This document shows, piece by piece, positions 27,566 to 36,903 of a DNA stretch of 64,000 bases. A program made the position numbers and the translations under genes. The stretch covers positions 2,694,001 to 2,758,000 of the forward strand of contig NC_007406.1 of assembly GCF_000012725.1 (NCBI RefSeq), read 5' to 3'. The DNA comes from Nitrobacter winogradskyi Nb-255. GTDB taxonomy: Bacteria > Pseudomonadota > Alphaproteobacteria > Rhizobiales > Xanthobacteraceae. The notes below the pieces were generated by a model. It had not been told where the DNA came from and did no database searches. It saw nothing but the letters and a program-made list of their open reading frames with translations. Numbering within the stretch: the stretch's first letter is position 1; each line of letters starts with the position of its first letter.

Positions 27566-27644
27566 CGTGCAGCTCCGTGTCAGAATCACGGAACCCTATG
27601 AATCAGCGATCAGACCGCCTGGGAATCCTGAATGTCGATCCGGC

Positions 27645-27779
27645 CTAGCGCGTACTCGGCAAAAGTGGATACCGGTTTTGCGATCAGAATACGCGCCGAT
27701 CCGGTTCATGTGAAGAAAACGCGTCAAACAATCATCCAAGGCTTCGCTTCCGATTCAATCAGAAGCGAAAATGCTCTAG
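27645..27779. repeat. Dispersed repeat at right end of IS copy 2
   Basis: CTAGCGCGTACTCGGCAAAA...CAGAATACGCGC is the inverse of the unit that flanks the left end of IS copy 1. It is followed by GTGAAGAAAACGCGTCAAAC and the hairpin TTCGCTTCCGATTCAATCAGAAGCGAA ending GCTCTAG. Confidence 0.8.
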
Positions 27780-27838
27780 TATAAACTCGTCGTGCGGGGA
27801 CTTCCGCGCTCGCTCAACGCGAAACAGGGAACAAGCCG

Positions 27839-28297
27839 ATGAACGCCACTCCATCTGAAACAGCCGAAACAAGCGCGACCGAAACCGACTCGAACCTCGC
27901 CGCCGTCTCGGAGGTGGAAGCGGGTATTCGCGATTTCGTGCGCAACGATATCGCCTATCTGCGCCGGCCCGCCGCCGGGGCAGCGCCGGCCGCCGGCGCT
28001 CCACCCGCCGCCAGCGCTCCGAACGCCGACGTCAAGCTGGAGCCGAGCACGGAAGCGACGGTCAACAACGTCAATTCGCTGATCCAGCGCGTCGCCGGAA
28101 CCTCGCTCGCCGAGATCGAGAACCTCGTCACCGAACTTGAGAGCCTCCGGGACCTGCTTCATGCGGAAGGACAAAGGGTTCAGCGCGAAATCTCGGGCTA
28201 TGCCCAGTTGAGCCAGGCGGCGATGAAGTCGACCCGGATCATCGCGGACAACGTCGCGCAATGGAAGCGCACGGCGGAGAACCTGCGCAGCGAGTAG
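27839..28297 (+). CDS. Coiled-coil hypothetical protein
   Basis: 152 residues. An acidic/Thr-rich N-terminus and an Ala/Pro spacer (AAGAAPAAGAPPAASAPNAD) lead into a helical domain (NNVNSLIQRVAGTSLAEIEN ... LRDLLHAEGQRVQREISGYA) that looks like a coiled coil. Start is supported by ACAGGGAAC upstream. No signal peptide. A hairpin follows at 28339. Function unknown. Confidence 0.65.
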   Translation: MNATPSETAETSATETDSNLAAVSEVEAGIRDFVRNDIAYLRRPAAGAAPAAGAPPAASAPNADVKLEPSTEATVNNVNSLIQRVAGTSLAEIENLVTELESLRDLLHAEGQRVQREISGYAQLSQAAMKSTRIIADNVAQWKRTAENLRSE

Positions 28298-28338
28298 CGC
28301 CTATCCGCTCAGGAATCATGCTCCTGCGGCGATGACAT

Positions 28339-28480
28339 TAAAGTTTGATCCAGATTGTGTTTGGATCAGACTTTAGAGCGGCGGCCGGTCAAATGGAACC
28401 AGCGCCGCCGCTCCAGTTAATTGATTGAGCATCGGATTTATCCCGAAACCGGTTCCCACTTTCGGGTCCGATGCTCTAAT
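28339..28480. repeat. Two palindromic repeat units
   Basis: The first is a 13-bp stem TAAAGTTTGATCC/GGATCAGACTTTA with one mismatch (28339-28375), likely a terminator for the gene ending at 28297. The second (about 28426-28480) is GAGCATCGGATTTATCCCGA...CACTTTCGGGTCCGATGCTC, the ACCGGTTCCCACTTT variant of the dispersed repeat. They fill the gap before the prs stop. Confidence 0.75.
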
Positions 28481-28501
28481 GTCCGTGTTCGGCTTTGCCG
28501 T

Positions 28502-29455
28502 TCAGTCGAACAGGCTGGATACCGATTGCTCGGCAGCCGTGCGGCGGATCGCTTCACCGATCAATCCGGCGATCGACAGCAGCCGGATGTTGCCGGTCTT
28601 GTTCACGGCGTCGGTCGGCTGGATCGAGTCGGTAATGACCAGCTCTTTCAGTTTCGAGCCGGCGATGCGCGCGGCTGCGCCGCCGGACAGCACGCCGTGG
28701 GTGATGTAGGCGTAGACGTCCCGCGCGCCGTTGGCGAGCAGCGCGTCCGCGGCGTTGACCAGGGTGCCGCCGGAATCGACGATGTCGTCGATCAGAATGC
28801 AGGTATAGCCCGCGACGTCGCCGATCACGTTCATGACCTCGGACTCGCCGGCGCGCTCGCGGCGCTTGTCGATGATCGCCAGCGGCGCGCTGATGCGCTT
28901 GGCAAGCCCTCGCGCGCGCACCACGCCGCCGACGTCGGGCGACACCACCATCAGGCTGCCGAGTTCGAACCGCTCCTTGATGTCGCGGACCATCACCGGA
29001 GACGCGTAAAGGTTATCGGTCGGAATATCAAAAAAGCCCTGAATCTGCCCCGCATGCAGATCGAGCGTCAGCACCCGATCCATTCCGGCGCGCGTGATCA
29101 GATTGGCCACCAGCTTGGCCGAGATCGGTGAGCGCGAACCGACCTTTCGATCCTGCCGCGCATAGCCGAAATAGGGAATCACCGCGGTAATCCGGCGCGC
29201 CGAGGCGCGGCGCAGCGCGTCCGTGATGATCAAAAGCTCCATCAGATGGTCGTTGGTCGGATACGAGGTCGACTGGATCACGTAGACGTCCGAGCCGCGC
29301 ACATTCTCGAGAACTTCGACGAATATCTCGTTGTCAGCGAAGCGACGGACGCTGGCTTTCGTGAGTTCAAGCCCGAGCCATCTGCCGATTTCCCGCGCCA
29401 GCACCGGATTGGAGTTGCCGGCGACCAGCTTGACGGCGCCGTTCTTGGCGGACAT
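28502..29455 (-). CDS. prs: Ribose-phosphate pyrophosphokinase
   Basis: 317 residues from [20 protein letters not shown]. It makes PRPP from ribose-5-phosphate and ATP for purine, pyrimidine, His and Trp synthesis. Visible motifs are the flexible ATP loop [10 protein letters not shown], the PRPP-binding loop [12 protein letters not shown], and the [18 protein letters not shown] segment. Length is usual for class I PRPP synthetase. A longer upstream frame is in-frame but not family-like. Confidence 0.97.
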   Translation of the reverse strand: MSAKNGAVKLVAGNSNPVLAREIGRWLGLELTKASVRRFADNEIFVEVLENVRGSDVYVIQSTSYPTNDHLMELLIITDALRRASARRITAVIPYFGYARQDRKVGSRSPISAKLVANLITRAGMDRVLTLDLHAGQIQGFFDIPTDNLYASPVMVRDIKERFELGSLMVVSPDVGGVVRARGLAKRISAPLAIIDKRRERAGESEVMNVIGDVAGYTCILIDDIVDSGGTLVNAADALLANGARDVYAYITHGVLSGGAAARIAGSKLKELVITDSIQPTDAVNKTGNIRLLSIAGLIGEAIRRTAAEQSVSSLFD

Positions 29456-29629
29456 CGACGCGTCTCCCCTCGATGTGGTGGATACAACGTTCAACATCCC
29501 GTCTCCAGGAGAACCTCTCCGATTCCGACGGAGGCGGTGTATCAAGGAGTAGCCAAGTCTGGCAATACGCCGCTCGCGGAATCCGGCGCGGATCCTGCGG
29601 AATCCGAAGGTCAGCGAAAAAAGCCCTGC

Positions 29630-30400
29630 CTACCCGGCCTCCAGCACGATCGCGTGGACGTGGCGGCCGAAATCCGGCTCCTTGCGATGCACCGAGCGGC
29701 GGTAGCTGAAGAAGCGCTCGCTGGAATAGGTATCAAGGCCGGTGTCGTCGATCGTTCGCACGCCGGCGCGTTCAAGCCGCATCCGGATGAAGCCGCCGAG
29801 GTCGAACATGGCATGGCCGTCGTGCCTTGACGGAATGAAGAACCGCGCATGGCCCGGATCAGCTTCCGTGAAACGGGTCACGAAGTCGGCGCCGACCTCG
29901 TAGCTTTGCTGTCGGATCAGCGGTCCGATCGCGGCGGCGATGTCATCGCGACGGCCGCCAAGAGCTTCCATCGCATCGATGGTTTGTTCCAGCACGCCCG
30001 TCAGCGCGCCCTTCCAGCCGGCGTGTGCCGCACCGATGACGCGCGCGCGCGGATCGGCGAACAGGACCGGCCCGCAGTCAGCCGCGGTCACGCCGATCGC
30101 AAGCCCCGGCGTTCGCGTCACGATGGCGTCCGCGCGTGGCCGCGACGCAACATCCCAGGCCCGGTCGGCGATCACGGCGTCGGGTGAGTGGACCTGGTAG
30201 AGCGACAGGAAGCTCGCCGGCTCGACCTCCATCACCTCGGCCATGCGCCGCCGGTTTTCGGCGACATGGGCGGGATCGTCCTGCGAGCCGATGCCGGCAT
30301 TCAGACTTGCATAGATGCCTTGCGAAACGCCGCCCTCGCGAGTGAAAAAGGCGTGCCGGAATCCGGAAACCGTCGAAAGCAGGGTGGAAGCCAGCGTCAT
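29630..30400 (-). CDS. pgeF: Purine nucleoside phosphorylase/peptidoglycan editing factor (YfiH/LACC1)
   Basis: A 256-residue DUF152/YfiH-family enzyme. Zinc ligands His71 (QVHS), Cys109 (TAADCGP) and His126 (AHAGWKG) are present. Family members have been shown to act as purine nucleoside phosphorylases/adenosine deaminases and, in E. coli, to edit peptidoglycan precursors; older annotations as polyphenol oxidase are unreliable. Its ATG overlaps the midA stop (ATGA), the last gene of lgt-midA-pgeF. Confidence 0.93.
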   Translation of the reverse strand: MTLASTLLSTVSGFRHAFFTREGGVSQGIYASLNAGIGSQDDPAHVAENRRRMAEVMEVEPASFLSLYQVHSPDAVIADRAWDVASRPRADAIVTRTPGLAIGVTAADCGPVLFADPRARVIGAAHAGWKGALTGVLEQTIDAMEALGGRRDDIAAAIGPLIRQQSYEVGADFVTRFTEADPGHARFFIPSRHDGHAMFDLGGFIRMRLERAGVRTIDDTGLDTYSSERFFSYRRSVHRKEPDFGRHVHAIVLEAG

Positions 30401-31524
30401 GGCGTCCTGATCCCACCGCCATGCGCCTGATCGCTCAGTCCCACCAGCACGCTGAGGCTGGGGTCGGACACGCCGATCACCTTGAACATCGAGCCCATGC
30501 CGCCGCGTCCGCCTTCGGTCAGACGCTTCAGCGCGGTCGCGATGTCATCGGACAGTTCAGGCGTTGCTTTCGCCATCAGGTTGACGGCGCGGGCCTCGAT
30601 GCCAAGCCGGCGCAGAAATTCGCCCTGCGGCACCGGCCCATGCACCCGCGCCCCGACGTCCTCGGCGGCGCGGGCAAGCGCCTCGAAATCCACATGGGCT
30701 GTTACATCCACGCGGCCGGGATATTTCAGCGGATCGGCGAAGCTGTGTCTTGAGATGGCCTGAAAGGTATCGCCGGCGTCGCTGCGCACATGGCCGTAAT
30801 CGATGATCAGCGCCGCGCCGCCGTTATCGCGGACGCGGGTTGCGATGGACATCATCTCGGCATCCGGACGCCACTCGAAAATGGCCCCGACCGGCGCCGC
30901 GCGCACCAGCGGCGGCAGCAGCACGTCGAAGCGCGGCGTCGGCTCGGCGCTGACGCCGAACACGAGCTGGCCGCTGCCGTCGATGTCGACAACGCGCTCG
31001 TGCCAGCCGCCGTCGCGCCTGACCATCTGATGGACCGGAAGCACGTCGAAATATTCATTGGCGAGAATGATCGCAGGTCCTTGCGGAACCTGGTCCAGGC
31101 TGGTGTGCCATTCGATGTTCGGCGCGTCGGACAGCGCCGCCATCTGTTTCTCCACCAGCACCGGATTGATTTCGACCATATGGACGCTGAGCGACTCATA
31201 CATCGGTGGCAGCACCCGCAGCGCGCGAAGCGCATCCGCCATCAGGGTGCCGCGGCCGGGGCCAAGCTCGATCAGCCGCAGCGGGTCCGGAGAGCCCATC
31301 ATGCGCCACACCGACGCGGCCCACAGTCCGAGCAGTTCTCCGAACATCTGGCTGACTTCGGGCGAGGTGACGAAATCCCCCTCGCGCCCCAGCGGATCGC
31401 GCGCGATATAGTAGCCATGCTCGGGATGGGTCAGACAAAGCTGCATATAGCGCCAGACCGGCAGCGGACCGGACGTCTTGATCAGCTTCTTGATATAGGT
31501 CAGCAGCGGAGCAGGTTCAGTCAC
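30397..31524 (-). CDS. MidA/NDUFAF7 family SAM-dependent methyltransferase
   Basis: 375 residues with a GTG start ([20 protein letters not shown]) overlapping the lgt stop by 8 bases. Family signatures are [20 protein letters not shown] and [10 protein letters not shown], plus the SAM site [19 protein letters not shown]. The mitochondrial homologue NDUFAF7 dimethylates an arginine of a complex I subunit; the same role for bacterial NDH-1 is plausible but inferred. Translationally coupled on both sides. Confidence 0.92.
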   Translation of the reverse strand: MTEPAPLLTYIKKLIKTSGPLPVWRYMQLCLTHPEHGYYIARDPLGREGDFVTSPEVSQMFGELLGLWAASVWRMMGSPDPLRLIELGPGRGTLMADALRALRVLPPMYESLSVHMVEINPVLVEKQMAALSDAPNIEWHTSLDQVPQGPAIILANEYFDVLPVHQMVRRDGGWHERVVDIDGSGQLVFGVSAEPTPRFDVLLPPLVRAAPVGAIFEWRPDAEMMSIATRVRDNGGAALIIDYGHVRSDAGDTFQAISRHSFADPLKYPGRVDVTAHVDFEALARAAEDVGARVHGPVPQGEFLRRLGIEARAVNLMAKATPELSDDIATALKRLTEGGRGGMGSMFKVIGVSDPSLSVLVGLSDQAHGGGIRTP

Positions 31525-32392
31525 GATCGACCTTGGTTGAAGCGCCCGAATTCGGGCTCGCCTGCGCATCTGACGCCCGCGAGCCGCGGGACCAGGCGGC
31601 GTAGACAATGGCAAGTCCGATGATAACCATCGGTATCGACAATAGCATTCCCATGGTCAATCCGCCCCACAGAAATCCGAGCTGCGGATCCGGCTCGCGG
31701 AAGAACTCGGCGACGATCCGCGCCATAGCGTAAAGCGCGATGAAGCTGCCGAGAACGAGGCCCGGCCGCTTCAGCGCGCCGAGGCGGATCATCAGCGCGA
31801 GGATCGTGAACAGCAGGATGCCCTCAAGCGCCGCCTCATAGAGCTGACTCGGATGACGCGGCAGGGGACCGCCGTTGGGAAACACCATGGCCCAGGGCAA
31901 GCCCGGGTCAGCCGGACGCCCCCACAATTCGCTGTTGATGAAATTGGCGATGCGGCCAAGAAACAGGCCGATCGGCCCGACCGCGGTGGCGACGTCACCG
32001 AGCGACAGGATCGGCAGGCCATGCCTGCGGCAGAACAGGATGACCGCCGCGACACAGCCCATGAAGCCACCGTGAAACGACATGCCGCCGTTCCAGAGCT
32101 GGAATATCTGGGCGGGATAGCGGATGAAATAATCCGGATTATAGAACAGCACATAGCCGACGCGACCGCCGACGATGATGGCGATCGTCACCCACAGGAT
32201 GAAATCGTCGAGTTGCACCACCGAGATCGGCGCCGGTCCGCCCCACAGCTTCTCGCTCCGAAGCAGCGCCCGCGCATAAAGCCAGCCGAGCATGATCCCG
32301 CCGATATAGGCCAGCGCATACCAGCGGATCGCGATCGGACCGAGCGAAATGGCGACGGGATCGAAGACGGGATAGGTGATGAGGAGAAACAT
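31517..32392 (-). CDS. lgt: Prolipoprotein diacylglyceryl transferase
   Basis: About 291 residues from [20 protein letters not shown]; an ATG six codons earlier (32410) comes from the flanking repeat. A seven-helix inner-membrane enzyme with the Lgt signature [15 protein letters not shown], plus FHGGFMG and RHPSQLYEA. It transfers diacylglycerol from phosphatidylglycerol to the lipobox Cys. First gene of the lgt-midA-pgeF operon. Confidence 0.95.
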   Translation of the reverse strand: MFLLITYPVFDPVAISLGPIAIRWYALAYIGGIMLGWLYARALLRSEKLWGGPAPISVVQLDDFILWVTIAIIVGGRVGYVLFYNPDYFIRYPAQIFQLWNGGMSFHGGFMGCVAAVILFCRRHGLPILSLGDVATAVGPIGLFLGRIANFINSELWGRPADPGLPWAMVFPNGGPLPRHPSQLYEAALEGILLFTILALMIRLGALKRPGLVLGSFIALYAMARIVAEFFREPDPQLGFLWGGLTMGMLLSIPMVIIGLAIVYAAWSRGSRASDAQASPNSGASTKVDRD

Positions 32393-32404
32393 CGGATTCG
32401 TTCT

Positions 32405-32513
32405 ATCCATAGCGTTTTTTTGAGCGAAGTGGATGACCTGTTCGCGTGAAGAAAACGCGTCAGAACAACAATCTGAAGATTCCGCTTCTGATTGAATCAG
32501 AAGCGAATCTTCA
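32405..32513. repeat. Dispersed repeat touching the lgt start
   Basis: On the minus strand it ends AAAAAAACGCTATGG, supplying the longer in-frame ATG of lgt. It includes GTTCGCGTGAAGAAAACGCG and the hairpin TTCCGCTTCTGATTGAATCA/GAAGCGAA. No gene is seen between 32411 and 32714. Confidence 0.8.
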
Positions 32514-32714
32514 GGCGTCAGGCCCGCGCTCGCCGCGGACATCCAGGTCTCGAACGGTCCCGTAACGATTGCAAGGGAAATCAGGCCGGGCCAGACTTAT
32601 GGCGGTTCAAGGCTAGCGATGGTTCAGGCGCTCGAGCGGGCTTGAACTGCCGTGCCGGGATCGCCATTCTCTTCCGGTGACGTGGCGATCTTGCCGCCCA
32701 CCGGAGACAGTAGG

Positions 32715-32972
32715 ATGACGCAGACCAGCAACCGGTTTTTCGATGAGATCGGCCGGCTTATGAACGATACCGCCGGGGTGGCTCAGGGATTCAAGCGCGA
32801 GGTCGACGCGGTGGTCCGCCATCAGGCGGAAAAGATCCTGAGCGATCTCGATGTGGTCAAGCGCGAGGAGTTCGAGGCGGTGAAGGAGATGGCGCGGCTT
32901 GCGCGCGAGGACAATGAGGCGCTGAAGGCCCGCATCGCGGCGCTCGAGGCCAAGCTCGGCCAAACCGGCTGA
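32715..32972 (+). CDS. ubiK: UbiK family ubiquinone biosynthesis accessory factor
   Basis: An 85-residue BMFP/YqiC-type protein: MTQTSNRFFDEIGRLMNDTA, an amphipathic N-terminal helix, then a C-terminal trimeric coiled coil (VKREEFEAVKEMARLAREDN EALKARIAALEAKL). It helps the soluble Ubi complex in gamma-proteobacteria and has membrane-fusogenic activity in vitro. Good ribosome-binding site GGAGACAGTAGG. Divergent from the lgt operon. Confidence 0.87.
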   Translation: MTQTSNRFFDEIGRLMNDTAGVAQGFKREVDAVVRHQAEKILSDLDVVKREEFEAVKEMARLAREDNEALKARIAALEAKLGQTG

Positions 32973-32993
32973 GCGGATCGCGTTCAGGCGAGA

Positions 32994-33146
32994 TCAGCGA
33001 GGGGCGATGCGCGCGACCGCGGCGCTCTCGAATGAATAGACGCCGTCGGCATACCCCTTCACCACGGTCCAGGTGGCCAACGTAACCGCCAGCATCACCG
33101 TCGCGAACAGCACGCCGACGATCTTCAATCCGGTGCGATCTGCCAT
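32994..33146 (-). CDS. Small single-pass membrane protein
   Basis: 50 residues starting MADRTGLKIVGVLFATVMLA. One transmembrane helix, then a short periplasmic segment (KGYADGVYSFESAAVARIAP). AGGGGA precedes the ATG. Convergent with ubiK. Function unknown; short single-pass proteins like this occur in relatives but I recall no named family. Confidence 0.6.
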   Translation of the reverse strand: MADRTGLKIVGVLFATVMLAVTLATWTVVKGYADGVYSFESAAVARIAPR

Positions 33147-33189
33147 AGCGTCCCCTGCCTCATAAAGCGTCTTAGAAATCGCGTCTTCG

Positions 33190-33330
33190 AGAGAGCGTTC
33201 CGCGCGAAGCATGTCCTCGGGTTGACCCGAGAAATGGATGCCGTTTCGCGTGACGAAAACGCGTCAGATCAAAATCCGTCCGATTAAATCATGGCGCCCC
33301 GCTTCTGATCCTCATCTGAGACGAATGAAG
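33190..33330. repeat. Dispersed repeat, diverged
   Basis: GAGCGTTCCGCGCGAAGCAT ... CGTTTCGCGTGACGAAAACG plus a degenerate hairpin CGCTTCTGATCCTCATCTGAGACG. No gene is seen between 33147 and 33450. Confidence 0.7.
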
Positions 33331-33450
33331 GACCCGAGGACTCGACAAGACCGCCTGATGGTTCATAATCCCTTAAAAGGGACCGGTTTTCGAGTGAAAT
33401 CTTGCCGAACTACGTCGATCGGCCAGCCGATCGTGCAATCGGGCAACACC

Positions 33451-33936
33451 TTAATCCTGGGAAGGATGCCGGCGCGGCACGAAAACCGATCCCAGGAAGG
33501 AAAACACCAGTTCGCCGCGCTGGTTCGTACCGGTGTTGCGCACTTGCATGACACCCCACTCCGGACGAGAGCCGGAAGCTCTCAGCGACTCGACTTCGCT
33601 GGCATAGCTGACCGTATCGCCCGCCAGCACCGGCTTCAGCCAGCGCATGTCACGAAATCCGGGCGAGGGTCCCCACATCCCCGGCTTTTCGCCGCGCGCG
33701 GCCGCTTCCGCCGCCTCACGCCGGCTGTCCGCGACCATCAGTTTCATCCAAACCGAAGCGACATGCCAGCCGGAAGCCGCCAGACCGCCGAAGAGCGATC
33801 TGCGGCCTTCTTCCTCGTCGAGATGAAAGGGCTGCGGGTCGAACTGCGACGCGAACGCCTTGATGCGTTCGCCGGTGAAGGTAAACGAACCGAGGTCGCG
33901 GCGCAGCCCGACCTCCATGTCTTCGAAATAAGCCAT
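33451..33936 (-). CDS. MaoC family dehydratase, second of tandem pair
   Basis: A 161-residue hot-dog fold protein with the hydratase-2 motif FDPQPFHLDEEEG (catalytic Asp/His) and AASGWHVASVWMKLM. The family hydrates (R)-specific enoyl-CoA or related thioesters. It is separated by 4 bases from a homologous gene upstream; the pair may form a heterodimer. Substrate not deducible. Confidence 0.88.
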   Translation of the reverse strand: MAYFEDMEVGLRRDLGSFTFTGERIKAFASQFDPQPFHLDEEEGRRSLFGGLAASGWHVASVWMKLMVADSRREAAEAAARGEKPGMWGPSPGFRDMRWLKPVLAGDTVSYASEVESLRASGSRPEWGVMQVRNTGTNQRGELVFSFLGSVFVPRRHPSQD

Positions 33937-33940
33937 GAGT

Positions 33941-34402
33941 TCAACTCTGCGCCGGCTGTTCGGCGCGGCGCCTGATCATGATCGGTGACACCGCCTCCAG
34001 CAGAACCTGATCGGAAGCATTGCGCATGCGCATCGCGAAGGTCACGATCCCCATCTCTGGACGGCTGCGCGACACCCGCGTCGCGGCAACGTCGACGTCC
34101 AGCATCAGATCGTCGCCCGGCCGAAGCGACGACAGCCAGCGGACTTCATCAACGCCGGGAGAGCCGAGCGAAGCGGTCCGTCCGATATAGCCGTCGAACA
34201 TCATGCGCATCATGAGCGAACATAGATGCCAGCCCGAACCCGCCAGCCCGCGCAGCATGGTGTGCTTCGCCGCCTCCTCATCAAGATGCATGGGCTGCGG
34301 ATCGAACTCGGTCGCGAATGCGATCATTTCGTCACGGCTGACATGCCGCGGCCCGAAAGTACCGAACCGGCCGAGCGGAAAATCTTCAAATGTCAGGATC
34401 AT
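33941..34402 (-). CDS. MaoC family dehydratase, first of tandem pair
   Basis: 153 residues from MILTFEDFPLGRFGTFGPRH. The same fold and motif as its downstream neighbour (FDPQPMHLDEEAA, catalytic Asp/His) and AGSGWHLCSLMMRMM. It is a paralog with clear divergence. Four-base gap to the next gene indicates cotranscription. A longer upstream in-frame start is not supported. Confidence 0.88.
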   Translation of the reverse strand: MILTFEDFPLGRFGTFGPRHVSRDEMIAFATEFDPQPMHLDEEAAKHTMLRGLAGSGWHLCSLMMRMMFDGYIGRTASLGSPGVDEVRWLSSLRPGDDLMLDVDVAATRVSRSRPEMGIVTFAMRMRNASDQVLLEAVSPIMIRRRAEQPAQS

Positions 34403-34574
34403 GGCGCGACCTGTTGAAGGACGCCCGATTGTGGCCGCTATTTGCAGCAATCTCAAGCCGTACATCAGCATACCGCGGCGGGAGCACCGCTTGTGATTTC
34501 AGTCACAGGCAGAATGCCAAGGTTCAGCGCCGCCCGGCTTATGACGACCGCGCGACTCGCGAAGGAAACAGAAA

Positions 34575-34871
34575 ATGTTTGAAGTCCGGGATCTGTTCCA
34601 GTGGGATCGCTTCATCACCCCCACGATCATCAAGGTGTTCTATTGGCTGGTCATCGTGCTGATCGTGCTGTCCGGATTGTCCGGCATCTTCGCGGGCCTC
34701 TCCTCGATGGCCGTCAGTCCCTTCAGCGGCTTCATCACGATACTTCTGAACGTCGCCGGCGTCCTCGTCGGCATCCTGTTTTCACGGATTGCAGCCGAAT
34801 CCATCCTGATCGTGTTTCGCATCAACGAACATCTGGGCGCTATCCGGGATCAGGGCGCGACACGGCCGTAG
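34575..34871 (+). CDS. DUF4282 membrane protein
   Basis: A 98-residue protein with two transmembrane helices (IIKVFYWLVIVLIVLSGLSG; FITILLNVAGVLVGILFSRI), an N-terminal LFQWDRFITP segment and a C-terminal RIAAESILIVFRINEHLGAI, typical of DUF4282. Start preceded by AAGGAA. Function of the family is unknown. Followed immediately by a repeat. Confidence 0.82.
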   Translation: MFEVRDLFQWDRFITPTIIKVFYWLVIVLIVLSGLSGIFAGLSSMAVSPFSGFITILLNVAGVLVGILFSRIAAESILIVFRINEHLGAIRDQGATRP

Positions 34872-34986
34872 AGCGATCCGATCCGAGAACCGGTTCCCAC
34901 TTTTTCGGGATCACGCTCTGGAAATGGTTGTCTGGTCGCACTTTCTTGCGGCGAACCGGTATCCACTTCGCCGGAAAATGCTCTAG
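34869..34986. repeat. Dispersed repeat, two units
   Basis: GAGCGATCCGATCCGAGAAC/CGGTTCCCACTTTTTCGGGA/TCACGCTC palindrome, followed by GAAATGGTTGTCTGGTCGCA and CGAACCGGTATCCACTTCGC...AATGCTCTAG. The same two-unit order occurs at 26693-26794. It ends at the ychF stop codon. Confidence 0.8.
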
Positions 34987-36080
34987 GTATTGAACCGGAA
35001 ATGCATGACGTCGCCGTCGGCGACGACGTATTCCTTCCCCTCCAGCCGCAGCTTGCCGGCATCGCGCGCGCCGGCTTCTCCGCCGAGCGCCGCGTAGTCG
35101 GCATAAGCGATAGTTTCGGCGCGAATGAACCCCTTCTCAAAATCGGTGTGAATGACGCCCGCCGCAGCCGGCGCCTTGGTGCCGCGGGTGATGGTCCAGG
35201 CACGCGCTTCCTTCGGCCCGACCGTGAAATAGGTGATGAGATCAAGCAGCCGGTAGCCGGCACGGATCAGCCGGTCGAGGCCCGCTTCTTCCAGCCCCAG
35301 CGTCTCCAGGAAGTCGGCGCGCTCATCGCGGGACAGCGTCGCGATCTCGGATTCGATCTTCGCGGAGATCACGACCGCGATCGCGCCTTCCTTCGCCGCA
35401 TGGTCGAACACGGCTTGCGAGAAAGCGTTGCCGCCCGCCGCCGAGCTTTCCTCCACGTTGCAGACGTAGAGCACCGGCTTTGACGTCAGGAGTCCGAGCA
35501 TCCGGAAATTGCGCTCTTCTTCCGGCTTGCGCTCCATGCCGCGCGTCGGCTGGCCGTCGCGCAGGAGGCTGAGCGCGCGCTCGACCAGATCAAGCTGCTC
35601 CCTGGCCTCCTTGTCGTTGCCTTTCGCCTTCTTCGAGAGATTATCGACGCGCTTCTCGAGGCTTTCGAGATCGGCCAGCATAAGCTCGGTCTCGATGGTC
35701 TCGATGTCCGCGAGCGGCGCGATCTTGCCCTCGACGTGGGTGATGTCGGAATCCTCGAAGCAGCGCACCACATGCGCGACCGCATCGACCTCGCGGATAT
35801 TGGCAAGGAACTGGTTGCCGAGTCCCTCCCCCTTGGATGCGCCGCGCACCAGGCCCGCGATGTCAACGAATGTCAGTTGCGTCGGAATGATCTGCGCGGA
35901 CTTGGCGACCTCCGCGAGCCTGCCGAGGCGCGGATCCGGCACCGCAACGGCGCCGACATTGGGCTCGATGGTGCAGAATGGATAGTTCGCCGCCTGCGCC
36001 GCCGCCGTCTCCGTCAGCGCGTTGAAGAGGGTCGACTTGCCGACGTTGGGCAACCCGACGATACCGCATTTGAAACCCAT
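34983..36080 (-). CDS. ychF: YchF/OLA1 family ATPase
   Basis: 365 residues from MGFKCGIVGLPNVGKSTLFN. An Obg-related P-loop protein with G1 GLPNVGKS, DIAGLVRGASKGEGLGNQFL and, instead of NKxD, NVEE, consistent with ATP preference. The C-terminal TGS-like domain ends KEYVVADGDVMHFRFNT. It associates with ribosomes and is redox regulated in E. coli. Downstream of pth, as in many alphaproteobacteria, but separated by about 200 bases holding a tandem repeat. Confidence 0.96.
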   Translation of the reverse strand: MGFKCGIVGLPNVGKSTLFNALTETAAAQAANYPFCTIEPNVGAVAVPDPRLGRLAEVAKSAQIIPTQLTFVDIAGLVRGASKGEGLGNQFLANIREVDAVAHVVRCFEDSDITHVEGKIAPLADIETIETELMLADLESLEKRVDNLSKKAKGNDKEAREQLDLVERALSLLRDGQPTRGMERKPEEERNFRMLGLLTSKPVLYVCNVEESSAAGGNAFSQAVFDHAAKEGAIAVVISAKIESEIATLSRDERADFLETLGLEEAGLDRLIRAGYRLLDLITYFTVGPKEARAWTITRGTKAPAAAGVIHTDFEKGFIRAETIAYADYAALGGEAGARDAGKLRLEGKEYVVADGDVMHFRFNT

Positions 36081-36163
36081 TGCATCCTCAGCATCAATTT
36101 TCGTCCGGTATTCACGTCTTCCCTTAACCGGCGCATCCAGGACGCGGATGGCCGGGACAACAA

Positions 36164-36234
36164 GCGAGCAAAGCGACGCCGTTGTTCGAACGGCCATACG
36201 CGAGCAAAGCGACGCCGTTCTTCGAACGGCTATG
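36164..36234. repeat. 36-bp tandem direct repeat between pth and ychF
   Basis: The unit GCGAGCAAAGCGACGCCGTT followed by (G/C)TTCGAACGGC(C/T)AT occurs twice back to back (36164-36199, 36200-36234) with two or three mismatches. It contains the palindrome TTCGAA. It breaks the otherwise tight rplY-pth-ychF spacing. Confidence 0.75.
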
Positions 36235-36279
36235 CCCGGCCATGACGGCGTATTCTCCAGCTTTCCCGCGGCGAAGAAA

Positions 36280-36888
36280 TCAGTTCTGCTTGTCTTCGCC
36301 GCCGTTATCCGCAAATCCCTTCGCCTGCATCGCCAGATGCACCTTGTTCTGGAACGCCGAGTCTTTGGCGGCAACGAGCAGCGCCGCATTCTCCGCGACA
36401 GTATCCACCAGCGCCTCGACCCAGGAGCGTTCGCTTCTGGCGAAGTCATTCAGCACATGCGCGTGCACCAGTTCCTTGACGCCGGGATGGCCGACGCCAA
36501 GCCGGACGCGGCGATAGTCGTTGCCGATATGCGCCGAGATCGATCGCAGGCCGTTGTGTCCGGCAATGCCGCCGCCGACCTTGACGCGAACCTTGGCCGG
36601 CGGGAGTTCGATCTCGTCGTGAAACACCACGACATCGGCTTCCTTCAGCTTGAAGAACTGCACTGCGTCCTGAACCGCGTTGCCGGAGTTGTTCATGTAG
36701 GTCGCCGGCTTGAGCACGATGACGCGCTCGCGATCGAGCGTGCCTTCGGAAGCCTCGCCCTGAAAGCGGCGGCGCCACGGTGCGAAACCGTGACGCCGCG
36801 CGATCTCGTCCACGACCATGAACCCGATATTGTGCCGATTCCCCTGGTACTTCGTGCCGGGATTTCCCAGTCCGACGAACAGGCGCAT
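36280..36888 (-). CDS. pth: Peptidyl-tRNA hydrolase
   Basis: 202 residues. The first segment [20 protein letters not shown] holds the catalytic His (His19). [20 protein letters not shown] and GHNGLRSI are conserved. It releases tRNA from prematurely dropped peptidyl-tRNA. It starts 16 bases after the rplY stop, in an operon. Confidence 0.96.
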   Translation of the reverse strand: MRLFVGLGNPGTKYQGNRHNIGFMVVDEIARRHGFAPWRRRFQGEASEGTLDRERVIVLKPATYMNNSGNAVQDAVQFFKLKEADVVVFHDEIELPPAKVRVKVGGGIAGHNGLRSISAHIGNDYRRVRLGVGHPGVKELVHAHVLNDFARSERSWVEALVDTVAENAALLVAAKDSAFQNKVHLAMQAKGFADNGGEDKQN

Positions 36889-36903
36889 GATATCGGCTGT
36901 CGC

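Larger units (their letters stand above)
26795..27644 (-). mobile_element. IS5-family (IS427-like) insertion sequence, copy 2
   Basis: 850 bp with perfect terminal repeats GCCGGATCGACATTCA and its complement, flanked by CTAG on both sides (26791-26794, 27645-27648). It has the same orientation as the copy at 3553-4402, 23,242 bp away, and encodes identical transposase proteins. It sits inside a dispersed repeat. Confidence 0.93.

Noticed and set aside
33238-33975. 245-codon plus-strand frame over the MaoC gene and repeat
   Set aside because: It starts in a repeat and runs antisense to a MaoC gene with clear catalytic motif.
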